47,615 nucleotides of DNA from Oscillospiraceae bacterium (GCA_009777415.1 WRLX01000003.1:1-47615), one strand, 5' to 3'. Shown: positions 18,745 to 27,994, counted from the stretch's first letter. The notes: generated from the sequence alone by a model not told the origin. Made by a program: numbers and translations.

Positions 18745-18906
18745 TATAGTCGGTCAGTTTGAGTTTAGTCTGCTGATTTGTGAGCAGATTTTTTGTCAAA
18801 CAAGACGATTTTTGCGCGAATATCCGTGCATATTTAAGTAAAAATCAACGCAGTATGGCGGAAAATATGCCGCAAACGGCGACTAAACTTAAACTGACCG
18901 ACTATA
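18745..18906. repeat. Long-hairpin intergenic element, copy 1 (26-bp terminal inverted repeats, conserved core)
   Basis: TATAGTCGGTCAGTTTGAGTTTAGTC ... GACTAAACTTAAACTGACCGACTATA (1 mismatch); core GATTTTTGCGCGAATATCCGTGCATATTTAAGTAAAAATC shared with 35759-35926. Confidence 0.85.
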
Positions 18907-18919
18907 TACAGGTGAACGC

Positions 18920-19288
18920 TTAATTGCGTCTCATCGCCGTCCGCATTGAGCTCATTGAACCCTCTAAATGTGTCATAATCGCATCCTGCCACAGTGCGTT
19001 GCTTTTCAGCATTGCCGCTTGAACCTCATAATCAACATTGTTTTCGTCCGGCTGACCATTGGTAATCTCGTCGACATAAACATCGTTTATCCTTAAATGA
19101 AGCTCTTTCTTAAATTTGGCATTCGGATTCATCTTTTCGCGCAAAACCCCCGAAAAAGTCAAATACTTGGACTTATAGCCGGGTGTGTCAATGTTTGCAA
19201 TATTATGCGCAATTATCTTCTTATTCTCGGCAGAAAAATTCAAACCCTGCTCTAATATCCTAAAAGAAGTCGTATTAAATAACCCCAT
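18920..19288 (-). CDS. flgB: Flagellar basal-body rod protein FlgB
   Basis: MGLFNTTSFRILEQGLNFSAENKKIIAHNIANIDTPGYKSKYLTFS. Start at 19288 preferred over MCRRGMGEN, which lies in the repeat. Confidence 0.95.
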   Translation of the reverse strand: MGLFNTTSFRILEQGLNFSAENKKIIAHNIANIDTPGYKSKYLTFSGVLREKMNPNAKFKKELHLRINDVYVDEITNGQPDENNVDYEVQAAMLKSNALWQDAIMTHLEGSMSSMRTAMRRN

Positions 19289-19375
19289 GTTTTCACCCAT
19301 GCCCCTTCTGCACAAATGTGCCGTTGAAAGCCTCTTTTCCGCATTTACGCAGATTTACTTTCAAACTTTTATCCT
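19289..19375 (-). repeat. Copy of the dispersed upstream-ORF repeat in the flgB leader; 23-codon ORF LKVNLRKCGKEAFNGTFVQKGHG* (19293-19364)
   Basis: TTG with T at 19364, exactly 76 bp from the flgB ATG; GCACATTTGTGCAGAAGGGGCATGGGTGAAAACATG. Confidence 0.85.
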
Positions 19376-19434
19376 CTTTACTCTCTTTACTTGCATTTAC
19401 TTACTTTTTCATTTTGATTAATTGTGATTTATCA

Positions 19435-19463
19435 ATTATACTACATCTTTTTATGAATTTCAA
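19435..19463 (-). promoter_or_regulatory. Probable sigma-A-type promoter of the flagellar operon
   Basis: Minus: TTGAAA-17 nt-TATAAT upstream of the flgB leader. Confidence 0.65.
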
Positions 19464-19530
19464 CACATTTTTTTATTTTGGCAAAAATTCATCAATTTGT
19501 CCTAAATTTTTTAAAACATTTTTGTACAAA

Positions 19531-20247
19531 TTACCAATAATCTTTCATTTTTTTGGATTTGTCGCGAGCCTTGCGAGCTTTTACAAATGACATTTCCTCA
19601 AAAACATACGGTTTTGACGGCGGAAGATGACCCATACGCTCTTTCGCGGCGAAAACAGAGCTGACAATTTCCTCCGCATTTTCAAACAGGCGCGGTACTA
19701 AAAATTGCTCCTCCGATTTAAATCCGCATTCTTCAAAGTAAAATTCTTTAAATTTCAAGTTACCGTCCTTGAAATAATACCCTAATCTGTCGGTATTTCC
19801 TATATAATCGCGAATTGCCGATGGTTTAGCCGTTATCAGGATTTGTTCTTTTTTGGTAACATTTGCCGCTTCAAGCTTGTCGAGCGGAATTACGATTAAC
19901 CTGCGCAGGACTGTTTGCCCCCCCCTGTGAACATAACTGCCCGCATACAGGCTGATTATAACGTCCTTTAACCCTATTTCCGCATATGTATACTTGGAGT
20001 GAACTCTTACCTTGTGTTCGGCAACCTCAAGCATAATGCGGACAATCAGCGCGAAGACGAATATTACGGCGAGAATAATTCTCGCGGCGGGCAAAAGCAA
20101 CTGGCTCTGCATAAGATTTCGCAGACTCAGCAACAGGCAGAGCGTTAAAAACACAGAAATAAGGACAATGGGTACAGCGGTGTACTCTAAGAATGTCCTG
20201 ACCCTTTTTCTATACATATTCGCATCACAGTGGAAATAGCATTTCAT
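19531..20247 (-). CDS. Two-TM membrane protein, YcxB-like
   Basis: N-terminal TM pair, then a C-terminal domain (HSKYTYAEIGLKDVIISLYAGSYVHRGGQTVLRRLIVIPLDKLE). Confidence 0.5.
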   Translation of the reverse strand: MKCYFHCDANMYRKRVRTFLEYTAVPIVLISVFLTLCLLLSLRNLMQSQLLLPAARIILAVIFVFALIVRIMLEVAEHKVRVHSKYTYAEIGLKDVIISLYAGSYVHRGGQTVLRRLIVIPLDKLEAANVTKKEQILITAKPSAIRDYIGNTDRLGYYFKDGNLKFKEFYFEECGFKSEEQFLVPRLFENAEEIVSSVFAAKERMGHLPPSKPYVFEEMSFVKARKARDKSKKMKDYW

Positions 20248-20458
20248 TTTTGTATTATCTCCCGTAAGTTTATTCGCTTTTCCGACAAAATACAGTATAG
20301 CATAGTTTTTTCGATTTGTACAGTATCAAATTATGGCAAGATAAATATTTTTTTCTTAATTTGCAATTTGAGACTTGATTTATCTTAACTATTGTTGTAT
20401 AATGAGTTGAAATGCGATTCAATTTTAAGATGAATAATTTTAAGAAGGGGTGGGTCAC

Positions 20459-21142
20459 TTGAACGAAAAGATTAAGACAATCCAAATATTTAACCAAAAT
20501 AACGAGATGATTCTCGAGTGCAGCAAAGGCTTTTCTTTCCTCACGAGAACGGTGAACAGAAAGCAGGTCGATGATGTTTTAATGATAAGAGGGAAGAATA
20601 TTCCGCAGATTGCTTCCGGTGAGGCGGCAGATGTGGTAATTACCACCCGCGGCGGCGACAGGATTAAATATTTTTGCACGGTCGGCATTTGTACAAGTCG
20701 GCAGTTGCGTGTGATTCTCAACATTGAGAAAGCGAAAAAGCTCGAAAACCAAAGGCGGTATTACAGGATAAAAACTGCCATAAACTGCCGCATTGCCGAT
20801 GTAACAAGGGGAGAGAGTGTCACGCCCTATAATCCTAATCTTTACGGGAAAATTTATGACATAAATATCGGGGGCGTTTTTATCGCCGTTGAAACCGATG
20901 AAAAGTACCGCGAGAATGATTTAATCTCGTTTACGACTATACTCAACTCCAATAGGTTAGAAGCGACGGCAAAGGTTCTGAGGATTCAAGTTACCGATGA
21001 GGGCGAGGTTGTCGGCTACAGGTGCTGTTTTATAGCAATGTCATCACATCAGGAGGACATGATTTCCTCTTATATAAACTACCTGCAGCTTGAAGAACGC
21101 CGTATTGAGCTTGAAATTGAAAAAATGAAGAAAGATTCTTAG
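20459..21142 (+). CDS. PilZ-domain protein, YcgR-like (probable c-di-GMP receptor)
   Basis: QRRYYRIKTAINCRI and YDINIGGVFIAVE match the PilZ RxxxR ... (D/N)xSxxG pattern; start approximate. Confidence 0.75.
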   Translation: MNEKIKTIQIFNQNNEMILECSKGFSFLTRTVNRKQVDDVLMIRGKNIPQIASGEAADVVITTRGGDRIKYFCTVGICTSRQLRVILNIEKAKKLENQRRYYRIKTAINCRIADVTRGESVTPYNPNLYGKIYDINIGGVFIAVETDEKYRENDLISFTTILNSNRLEATAKVLRIQVTDEGEVVGYRCCFIAMSSHQEDMISSYINYLQLEERRIELEIEKMKKDS

Positions 21143-21149
21143 GTGCTTT

Positions 21150-22019
21150 GTGCGAAAAATTAAGAAGATAACGGCTCTGTTTATTGCTGTGCCTTTTGTT
21201 TTGGTGTCAATTGCGGGATTAATTTCACTTTTGAATTTTTGGTCGGGATTAAATGCCGAAACCAATGCCGAGGCGGGCTATTCAAAAGCACTTGGGATTA
21301 CCGCTTTAGTCGGCGAATACAATGCTTTTTTAACTGCTGCCGCCGAGCTTGACGCGGTAAAAGCCGCTGCCGAAAAATCCGATGCGGGGAGGGCGGTCGT
21401 CCCGCTTTTATCGGCTTACGCAGAGAGCGGATTCGGGATTTACGACATATTGATAACCAATAGCCGAGGCGATATTTTTGCCAGCTATACCGGCGATTAT
21501 AACAGTTCGGAGAGTTTCCGCGATGTTGCGGAATTGACAAGCCTTGCACCAACGCCCGTTCCCGTTTCGGGATTTTATGAGGGCGGCAGGTTTTATTGCG
21601 CAAAACCAATAAAAAAAGACGGGGATATAATAGGGTATATAATACTGAAAGCTCGGGCAGAGCTTATTTCCGACTATGTATCGCAGGCGGCAAACGGGAA
21701 AAGCACCTTTGCAGTGTTTGACGAAAGCGGGACTGTTATAAGCTCAACCGACACAGTAAGCGCGACTTTGAGGGACAGTGCCGCGGCGTACAGCGACAGA
21801 AGCGGTACTGAGCGGTATGAACTTTTTGAAAAGGGCGGGAAATCAGGCGCGGTGGGAAATATCGAAGGGACAAGGTGGAGGTGGATTTCGCTTCAGCCTG
21901 TATCAACGGCAACGTCATCGGCATTCTCTGTGTTCGCTATAGCTTTTGCAGTCGCCGGGGGAGTTTGCGCCGTAAATGCCGTTGCGATGATTGTAATTAT
22001 AAAGAAAGGCATAGTATAG
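21150..22019 (+). CDS. Membrane-anchored Cache-like sensor with two TMs and no cytoplasmic output domain
   Basis: N-terminal TM, extracellular region with GFYEGGRFYCAKPIKKDGDIIGYIILKA, C-terminal TM ending IIKKGIV*. Confidence 0.55.
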   Translation: MRKIKKITALFIAVPFVLVSIAGLISLLNFWSGLNAETNAEAGYSKALGITALVGEYNAFLTAAAELDAVKAAAEKSDAGRAVVPLLSAYAESGFGIYDILITNSRGDIFASYTGDYNSSESFRDVAELTSLAPTPVPVSGFYEGGRFYCAKPIKKDGDIIGYIILKARAELISDYVSQAANGKSTFAVFDESGTVISSTDTVSATLRDSAAAYSDRSGTERYELFEKGGKSGAVGNIEGTRWRWISLQPVSTATSSAFSVFAIAFAVAGGVCAVNAVAMIVIIKKGIV

Positions 22020-22106
22020 TTTGAAAAGTATCAAGAAAGGGACGTGTGTAAACTGCAATTTTCACTGCTCGACAGTGCGTGCGGTAAACCACACATTGTG
22101 TGTGAA

Positions 22107-22928
22107 ATGGCAAGAATTATCACTATAACCAATCAAAAAGGCGGTGTAGGGAAGACTACCGTCTGTGCGTCTATTTGCGGTTGCCTGTCTGAAATGGGCA
22201 AATCCGTCCTCGCCATTGACCTTGACCCGCAGGGGAATTTGTCGTTCAGCTTAGGGGTTGATGCAACTTCGGGCGGCTATACCATGTATAACGCACTCAA
22301 ACAAACGGTCGGGATTTATGATATAATCCAGCATACCGAAATATGCGATGTTGCCCCGGCTAATATTACTCTTTCGGCTTGTGAGCTTGAATTGACCTCG
22401 GTAGGGCGGGAACATATCCTTAAAGAACAGATTGATACCGTTGCTGCCGATTATGACTATATCTTGATTGATACCCCGCCCGCGCTGTCGGTGCTTACAA
22501 TCAATGCTTATGTCGCGTCGGACTGGCTTATTATCCCCATGATTCCCGAGATTTTGTCGTTGCAGGGGTTCGCCCAATTGCAAGAAACTATTTATGCCAT
22601 TAAAAAGTATTACAACAAAATGCTCGAAGTCCGCGGAATTGTGCTTAACCAATATAACCCGCGTCTCATTTTAACTAAGGAAGTCGAGGAACTCGCCAAT
22701 ATAATCGCCGAACAGCTTGATACCGATGTGTTTCAGCAAAAAATAACGAGCAGCGTTGCGATTGCCGAAGCACCCGCTCACGGTAAGACAGTGAGCAATT
22801 ACGCGCCGCGTTCTAAATCGTCAATGGAATTTTCCGACCTTACATACGAGATATTGGGATTGGAAAGACCTAAACGCAAATCGTCTAAGAAAGGGCGTGG
22901 ACGTGTTAAGAAGGATGTGAAAGCTTGA
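22107..22928 (+). CDS. ParA/Soj-family ATPase (start uncertain; GTG at 22044 possible)
   Basis: IITITNQKGGVGKTTVCASICGCL...VLAIDLDPQGNLSFSLG. Confidence 0.9.
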   Translation: MARIITITNQKGGVGKTTVCASICGCLSEMGKSVLAIDLDPQGNLSFSLGVDATSGGYTMYNALKQTVGIYDIIQHTEICDVAPANITLSACELELTSVGREHILKEQIDTVAADYDYILIDTPPALSVLTINAYVASDWLIIPMIPEILSLQGFAQLQETIYAIKKYYNKMLEVRGIVLNQYNPRLILTKEVEELANIIAEQLDTDVFQQKITSSVAIAEAPAHGKTVSNYAPRSKSSMEFSDLTYEILGLERPKRKSSKKGRGRVKKDVKA

Positions 22929-23048
22929 AGCATATAATAAGGGCAATGCGACCTAAAAGCTGGAGTAAAAAAGAGCTGGGAAGTGTTAAAAGGTGGTGAA
23001 AGCTTGAAACATATAATAAGGGCAATGCGACCTAAAAGCTGGAGTAAA
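22895..23048 (+). repeat. Tandem ~79-bp duplication of the UbiA-family gene's start region; first copy is a 24-codon ORF (LKHIIRAMRPKSWSKKELGSVKRW*) at 22925-22999
   Basis: GAAAGCTTGAAxCATATAATAAGGGCAATGCGACCTAAAAGCTGGAGTAAAAA occurs twice; TTG starts at 22925 and 23004. Confidence 0.92.
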
Positions 23049-23864
23049 AATGTTTTCATTTTTATCCCGATTGTTTATGCACTTGAGTTGTTTAATTCCG
23101 ATAAAATGTTGTCCGTTATTGTCGCTTTTGCCGGGTTTTGCTTTATTTCATCGGCAGTGTACCTTTTTAACGATGCATACGATGCCGAAAAAGACGCGGC
23201 GCATCCCGTAAAAAAACACCGACCGATAGCGTCCGGCATAATCTCAAAATCAAAAGCATGGTTTCTTGCGGGATTACTTGCCGCCGTTGGTGTTTCTGCC
23301 ATGGCTTCCTTGACTCTTTTTTGGGGGAGTTGTGCAACTCTGATATTCAGCGTTATATACTTAGCTTTAAATGTTGCGTATACGCTGAGTTTAAAGCATA
23401 TGCCTATTATCGACTGTTTTTGTATAGCGGCGGGGTTTTCGCTCCGCATTTACATAGGAGGTGCGGCAAGCGGTGTAGCCGTTTCGGATTGGCTTTTTTT
23501 GACAGTTGTTGCCGCCTCATTGTTTATGGCATTCGGTAAGCGACGCGGCGAAATGATTATGAGCGAAAACGCCGACGAAACGAGAAAATCCCTGACACAG
23601 TATAATTTGGACTTCCTGAAAGGGGTTGTCTTCATCTGTGCCGCTTTGGCAATTGTTTTTTACTCGCTTTGGACGTTGGAGAGAGGGAACAATATGGTCT
23701 ACACCGTCCCGCTGATTATATTCATCGTGTCTAAGTATCTGCTCTTAATCCATGAAGTTAATTCACACGGCGACCCCACTACCGTAATATTCGGCGACAA
23801 AACATTTCTGCTGTCATGTGGGCTGTATGCGGTTTTGACCGTTTTGCTACTATATAGTATATAA
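23004..23864 (+). CDS. UbiA-family prenyltransferase, decaprenyl-phosphate phosphoribosyltransferase-like
   Basis: MRPKSWSKNVFIFIPIVYALE...YLFNDAYDAEKDAAHPVKKHRPIASG. Confidence 0.85.
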   Translation: MKHIIRAMRPKSWSKNVFIFIPIVYALELFNSDKMLSVIVAFAGFCFISSAVYLFNDAYDAEKDAAHPVKKHRPIASGIISKSKAWFLAGLLAAVGVSAMASLTLFWGSCATLIFSVIYLALNVAYTLSLKHMPIIDCFCIAAGFSLRIYIGGAASGVAVSDWLFLTVVAASLFMAFGKRRGEMIMSENADETRKSLTQYNLDFLKGVVFICAALAIVFYSLWTLERGNNMVYTVPLIIFIVSKYLLLIHEVNSHGDPTTVIFGDKTFLLSCGLYAVLTVLLLYSI

Positions 23865-23894
23865 AAAAGTAATAGGATGATAAGGGGAAAACGA

Positions 23895-25589
23895 ATGGGC
23901 AAAAATTTGAAATTGGAATCAAAAAAAGTATGGCTAATCGCGATTAAAATGATAGTGGCATTGAGCGGGACTTATCTTTCGCTTGTTTTTAACGCTTATG
24001 GGCAAGGTTATTTTGTGTCTGCGTTTAACGAAAATACAACTATGGCATTTTTTTTCGTGTGCCTGCTCGGGGGATTTGTGCTTGCGGGGCTTATTGTGAT
24101 TTTATTTAAGCTGGATTTCCTCGAAAAGCTTTACGACAGACTGCTGAAAAAGCCTAAACCTGCAAGAATTATACTTGTTATTTATTCTTTAATATGCGGC
24201 TTTTTTTACGTATCAAGGTTTAATCATCATGTCACCGAACGAATTATTCACCACGGTGAAACACTGTGGACACCGCTTCCGCCTTTGTGGGCTTTGGTCT
24301 TGCCGCTGGCGTTAATGTACGTTTTCTTTTTAACTGTGTTGATTGACTTTGTAGTGGGATTGTTCAAATCGTTCAGCCGCTATGAATTGGTGTTTTTTGT
24401 AGTGTTTACCGTCATTGCGATTAGCTATATAGACGTTCTTTACAATTCCACCGATGTTTATCATAAGCATTTTTCCGGTAACGGTTTCATGTATTCTTAT
24501 GACACGCTCCCCGATGCGATATACTTGTTAGACCCGTTTTATATATGGTCTTATTATCAATACCCCCTACAGCCGAACTTTGCAATGCCCTTGCTCTTGT
24601 TTACAATTCCGCTTTCCCGCTTCGATGGGTTTTGGGAAGTAATTGTGAGGCAAATTGTTCAAGTTGAGCTTCTTTTATTGGCTATTATAGCTTTGTCCCG
24701 CATGGTATCTAAAAATATCCGTGTACGCATTATCGCCCTGCTGATTTTTTCCTTTAGTTACCCTAATGTAATTTTAGCCATGATTGTTGAGCGGAGACTG
24801 TTTGCCTTGGTTTTCTTAGTCCTTGCGATTTATCATAATATCTATTTACGCGGAGTCGAAAAAAACAAGGGCGAAGATGCATTATGGTTATCAGTTGCCT
24901 CAGGAATGATAGTTACTAACGTCTATGTATTCCTTTTAGCGATTGAACCCGTAAGGGCAGGGGTAAACATAAAAAATTGGCTCAAATCAACCCTTAAAAA
25001 TGTTTTTTTGTACAGCTCGGTCTTTGTGTTTATTACGACATTTTTCGGGAAAATCGGGGGATTGGTTGATTTACGGGCACAGGTGAACGCTTTTAACGAT
25101 TACGGTTGGCTTTTTAATGACTACAGCTTTGGAACAAGGCTCACACATTTTATGTATTTTATAGCGTCGTGCTTATTCCCCGCTCCGTCCGGAATACGCC
25201 CGGCTACCGGAAACCAGTGGTGGCAAACAGAGCCGAGCATGGAATCGCCATATTTTTGGCTTGGCATAATTATATCCGCATTCGCCGTTTTAGGATTTAT
25301 TCTGAATTACAAAAACAGATTTGCCCAAGTTTCATTTGCCGGGATTTTGATGTCAACTTATTTTATCCTTATGTCATCGCTAAACATCGGCGAAAACGCA
25401 GTGGTACTAAGCACATTGTTTTACTCGTGGGCAGTTATCTCACTGATTATAATGGGCATTGACAAGCTTTTTGTCGGAACTAAGGCGAAGACAAGGGTGT
25501 TGGCGGGATTAGCGGGAGTGTGCCTTGTGTGGAGCGTTATTGAAGCTGTGAGACTGTACCAATTTGGATTAGAAATACACCCCGTTTAA
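23895..25589 (+). CDS. Large polytopic membrane protein of unknown function (possible glycosyltransferase-like partner of the UbiA protein)
   Basis: Many hydrophobic segments, no recognised catalytic motif; directly downstream of UbiA. Confidence 0.6.
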   Translation: MGKNLKLESKKVWLIAIKMIVALSGTYLSLVFNAYGQGYFVSAFNENTTMAFFFVCLLGGFVLAGLIVILFKLDFLEKLYDRLLKKPKPARIILVIYSLICGFFYVSRFNHHVTERIIHHGETLWTPLPPLWALVLPLALMYVFFLTVLIDFVVGLFKSFSRYELVFFVVFTVIAISYIDVLYNSTDVYHKHFSGNGFMYSYDTLPDAIYLLDPFYIWSYYQYPLQPNFAMPLLLFTIPLSRFDGFWEVIVRQIVQVELLLLAIIALSRMVSKNIRVRIIALLIFSFSYPNVILAMIVERRLFALVFLVLAIYHNIYLRGVEKNKGEDALWLSVASGMIVTNVYVFLLAIEPVRAGVNIKNWLKSTLKNVFLYSSVFVFITTFFGKIGGLVDLRAQVNAFNDYGWLFNDYSFGTRLTHFMYFIASCLFPAPSGIRPATGNQWWQTEPSMESPYFWLGIIISAFAVLGFILNYKNRFAQVSFAGILMSTYFILMSSLNIGENAVVLSTLFYSWAVISLIIMGIDKLFVGTKAKTRVLAGLAGVCLVWSVIEAVRLYQFGLEIHPV

Positions 25590-25606
25590 AAGTTCTCTAA
25601 AACAAA

Positions 25607-25637
25607 AAGACTACCATAGAAATCCACGGTAGTCTTT
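25607..25637. terminator. Bidirectional terminator between convergent genes
   Basis: AAAGACTACC...GGTAGTCTTT followed by T-rich sequence. Confidence 0.75.
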
Positions 25638-25658
25638 ACTTATTTTTGTTTACTAAAA

Positions 25659-27197
25659 TTAACGTATCAAAATATTTATGCTGTCCTCGGTAAGCTCAAA
25701 CACTTTGAACAAGTCCGATGCAAATTGCCTATCGGGCGACCATGGCTGACCGGTGAAAGCTTCGATTGCGCCGTCTGAGATTGTGTAAAAGCTGTCGCCG
25801 TCGGTCAACAATTCGGAACTGTTTTTGTAGAACGCAAGCCCTCCGGGGGAGTCCACCCATTCGGTAAAGGATTGATTCCTTGCAGTAAACACGCGCGATT
25901 CGCCGTTCAGGTTCATTACAAAAGCGGATAAGTTTGCATTTCTTTCAAAACTCACCGCTTCACCGAACGCGCTGAACAATTCGGTTGAAACACCCGCCTT
26001 CATATCGTATTTGTAAATTGAGGTATTCAGCGAGAAATAGAGGTCGTCACCGTGGACAGCGAGAGTAACCGCATCGTGCGATGAATTTTCCACATGAGCA
26101 ACGTCAAAGGTATTTCTGTCTATAACGTAAATTGCGTTATTTTCCTTATCCCTCACCCTCACAATAATTCTGCGACCTATATCGTCATAAAACGCGTTAA
26201 GCAGTTCGCCTGAACCGACTATATCGCTTACATCAATGCTGCCGACACTTTGCGTTTCCGCATCTGCCAAGAGCAATACGGGTTTCCCTCCGTTAGTCCC
26301 TATATAAAGTGAGGAACGCCCGGTGATTGATGAACGCTTCCTGTGATTGCTCAGAGAATGCTCGGAAACGGGATTTATTTCAAAGCTTTCAAAATTATTC
26401 GCCGATATTTCATAGAGAGTAACGGCATTTTTAGTCACCGCAATAAACCGATAATCGCCGATAAAACTCGCCTCAATCACATCAGGCACACTAAGATTAA
26501 CAAACTTTTCAAAAGACGGCGGCACACTTTCATGCGGCGAATCTGTTGTTTCATCGGTGTGTTGCGGCGTTTCGGTAACAGGAGTTTCTATTTCCTCAAT
26601 AATAAGCGGGATAAAATCATCATCGCTCATACTGTCGCTCCCTATTTCCGCGAGTGATACACCTCTTTGCTGTTTTAAATCGTCAATTAATGCGGCGGGT
26701 GCATAAACCTTCGCGCCGATAATTTTTGCCGAGTTGTTATTAAACTCGTTCAGCCCGCTGTTATCTTCGGAAAGACTGAATGACGAAACTTGATTATTTT
26801 CATCAAGGATGTACAATGTTCCGACAACGATATTCCCCGTATCCGAAACAGAGTCAAGCGTATTCCGCATCTCGTGAAGTGTGATAGAATTGTTAAACGA
26901 GAGGAACAAAGTTTTAGTCCCAAATCCGAGCGTTGCCGTTTCAAGTGCCGATGTTGATTCGCCGATTCCGTTTGTCGGGAATGACGGCGATGAACCGCTG
27001 CCCGCATTGTAGAAAAATGAGAACAGCCCGACCGTGAGCGAAACCGCCGCAACCGCAACAGTTGACGGAATATGCCACCAACGCCTGCCCGTGAAATTCA
27101 GGGAGGAATATTTTTCGCGTTTTGATGTGCGACGAACCTTAGCCGAATCAAAAGTATACTCTTTCATCAGTTCTTTGTAAAATTCATGTTTGTTCAT
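25659..27197 (-). CDS. Single-TM protein with beta-propeller-like extracellular part; probable anti-sigma factor of the adjacent ECF sigma
   Basis: Cytoplasmic N-terminus, TM (TVAVAAVSLTVGLFSFFY), large C-terminal domain; immediately downstream of the sigma gene. Confidence 0.6.
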   Translation of the reverse strand: MNKHEFYKELMKEYTFDSAKVRRTSKREKYSSLNFTGRRWWHIPSTVAVAAVSLTVGLFSFFYNAGSGSSPSFPTNGIGESTSALETATLGFGTKTLFLSFNNSITLHEMRNTLDSVSDTGNIVVGTLYILDENNQVSSFSLSEDNSGLNEFNNNSAKIIGAKVYAPAALIDDLKQQRGVSLAEIGSDSMSDDDFIPLIIEEIETPVTETPQHTDETTDSPHESVPPSFEKFVNLSVPDVIEASFIGDYRFIAVTKNAVTLYEISANNFESFEINPVSEHSLSNHRKRSSITGRSSLYIGTNGGKPVLLLADAETQSVGSIDVSDIVGSGELLNAFYDDIGRRIIVRVRDKENNAIYVIDRNTFDVAHVENSSHDAVTLAVHGDDLYFSLNTSIYKYDMKAGVSTELFSAFGEAVSFERNANLSAFVMNLNGESRVFTARNQSFTEWVDSPGGLAFYKNSSELLTDGDSFYTISDGAIEAFTGQPWSPDRQFASDLFKVFELTEDSINILIR

Positions 27198-27231
27198 TTA
27201 AGCTTCCCCCTCTCTTTATAACTTAAGCATT

Positions 27232-27303
27232 TTATTAAATTTAAAAGTTTAAATATTAAATTCAAACAGCTTATTAAATTCAAAAGTTAAATATTAAATT
27301 TCT
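27232..27303 (-). repeat. 39-bp tandem duplication spanning the 3' end of the ECF sigma gene
   Basis: TTATTAAATTTAAAAGTTTAAATATTAAATTCAAACAGC followed by TTATTAAATTCAAAAGTTAAATATTAAATTTC. Confidence 0.75.
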
Positions 27304-27850
27304 TTTTTTGGCGTTCAATAGTTCGATAAAGCTTATTCTTTACCGATGACAGCGTGATGTCCAACTCCTTGGCTATCTCGTCCAGTTTTTTATCGCAGAC
27401 AAAATGCAGGTAAAAGATTTTTCCTGTAAGCGAGTCTTGCGATGCAATGTCTTCAAAAATTTGCCGCGCCAACATTTCATTACACAGCACGTCCTCAAGA
27501 CGTTTGGAATTTTTAGACATTTCAGCTTCAATCTCGTACATCTGCTCTTCGGAATAGTCCGCAAAAGAACTGACAGGAGAATGTTTCTTTAGTCCGCCGA
27601 AATAATTCTTACATTCAAACTTGGCTATATTAATCAAAAACGCTTCCGGGTTTTCGATGTCGCTGTGTCCTTTTTTGAGGATTCTGCGAAAAAAACGTGC
27701 ATATATATTTTGCAGAATATCCTCGACATCGAGAATGTTCCCGCACTTGTTTACGACAAAACGAGAAACAGCATTAACTGTTTCAGCATACACGTTATTA
27801 AAATAATAGTCAAGCTCATATTTTGGAATATCGGGATTATTCATATTCAA
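27287..27850 (-). CDS. ECF-type RNA polymerase sigma factor
   Basis: DVEDILQNIYARFFRRI (region 2) and KIFYLHFVCDKKLDEIAKELDITLSSVKNKLYRTIERQKKKF (region 4). Confidence 0.9.
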   Translation of the reverse strand: MNMNNPDIPKYELDYYFNNVYAETVNAVSRFVVNKCGNILDVEDILQNIYARFFRRILKKGHSDIENPEAFLINIAKFECKNYFGGLKKHSPVSSFADYSEEQMYEIEAEMSKNSKRLEDVLCNEMLARQIFEDIASQDSLTGKIFYLHFVCDKKLDEIAKELDITLSSVKNKLYRTIERQKKKFNI

Positions 27851-27994
27851 AAAGCCTTTTCACTTTAGTAGTACGGTATTTTACCGAAAAAGTTTCACCA
27901 TTGACGCTAATTTTTGTATAACTGTGATAAATTGCCCAATAATTATATTAACAGGTATAAATTGTAATAAAATTATCAGTAAGGAGAAATTAGT

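Noticed and set aside
18745-18906. Simple rho-independent terminator between flgB and flgC
   Set aside because: Far too long, no terminal T-tract, and the core is conserved at a second locus; better described as a repeated structured element.
22044-22106. Another short-ORF cassette before parA (GTG at 22044)
   Set aside because: The ORF is in frame and continuous with ParA, with no stop before the ATG, so it is only an alternative start; inverted repeats (CACACATTGTGTGTG) are present but the cassette SD is not.
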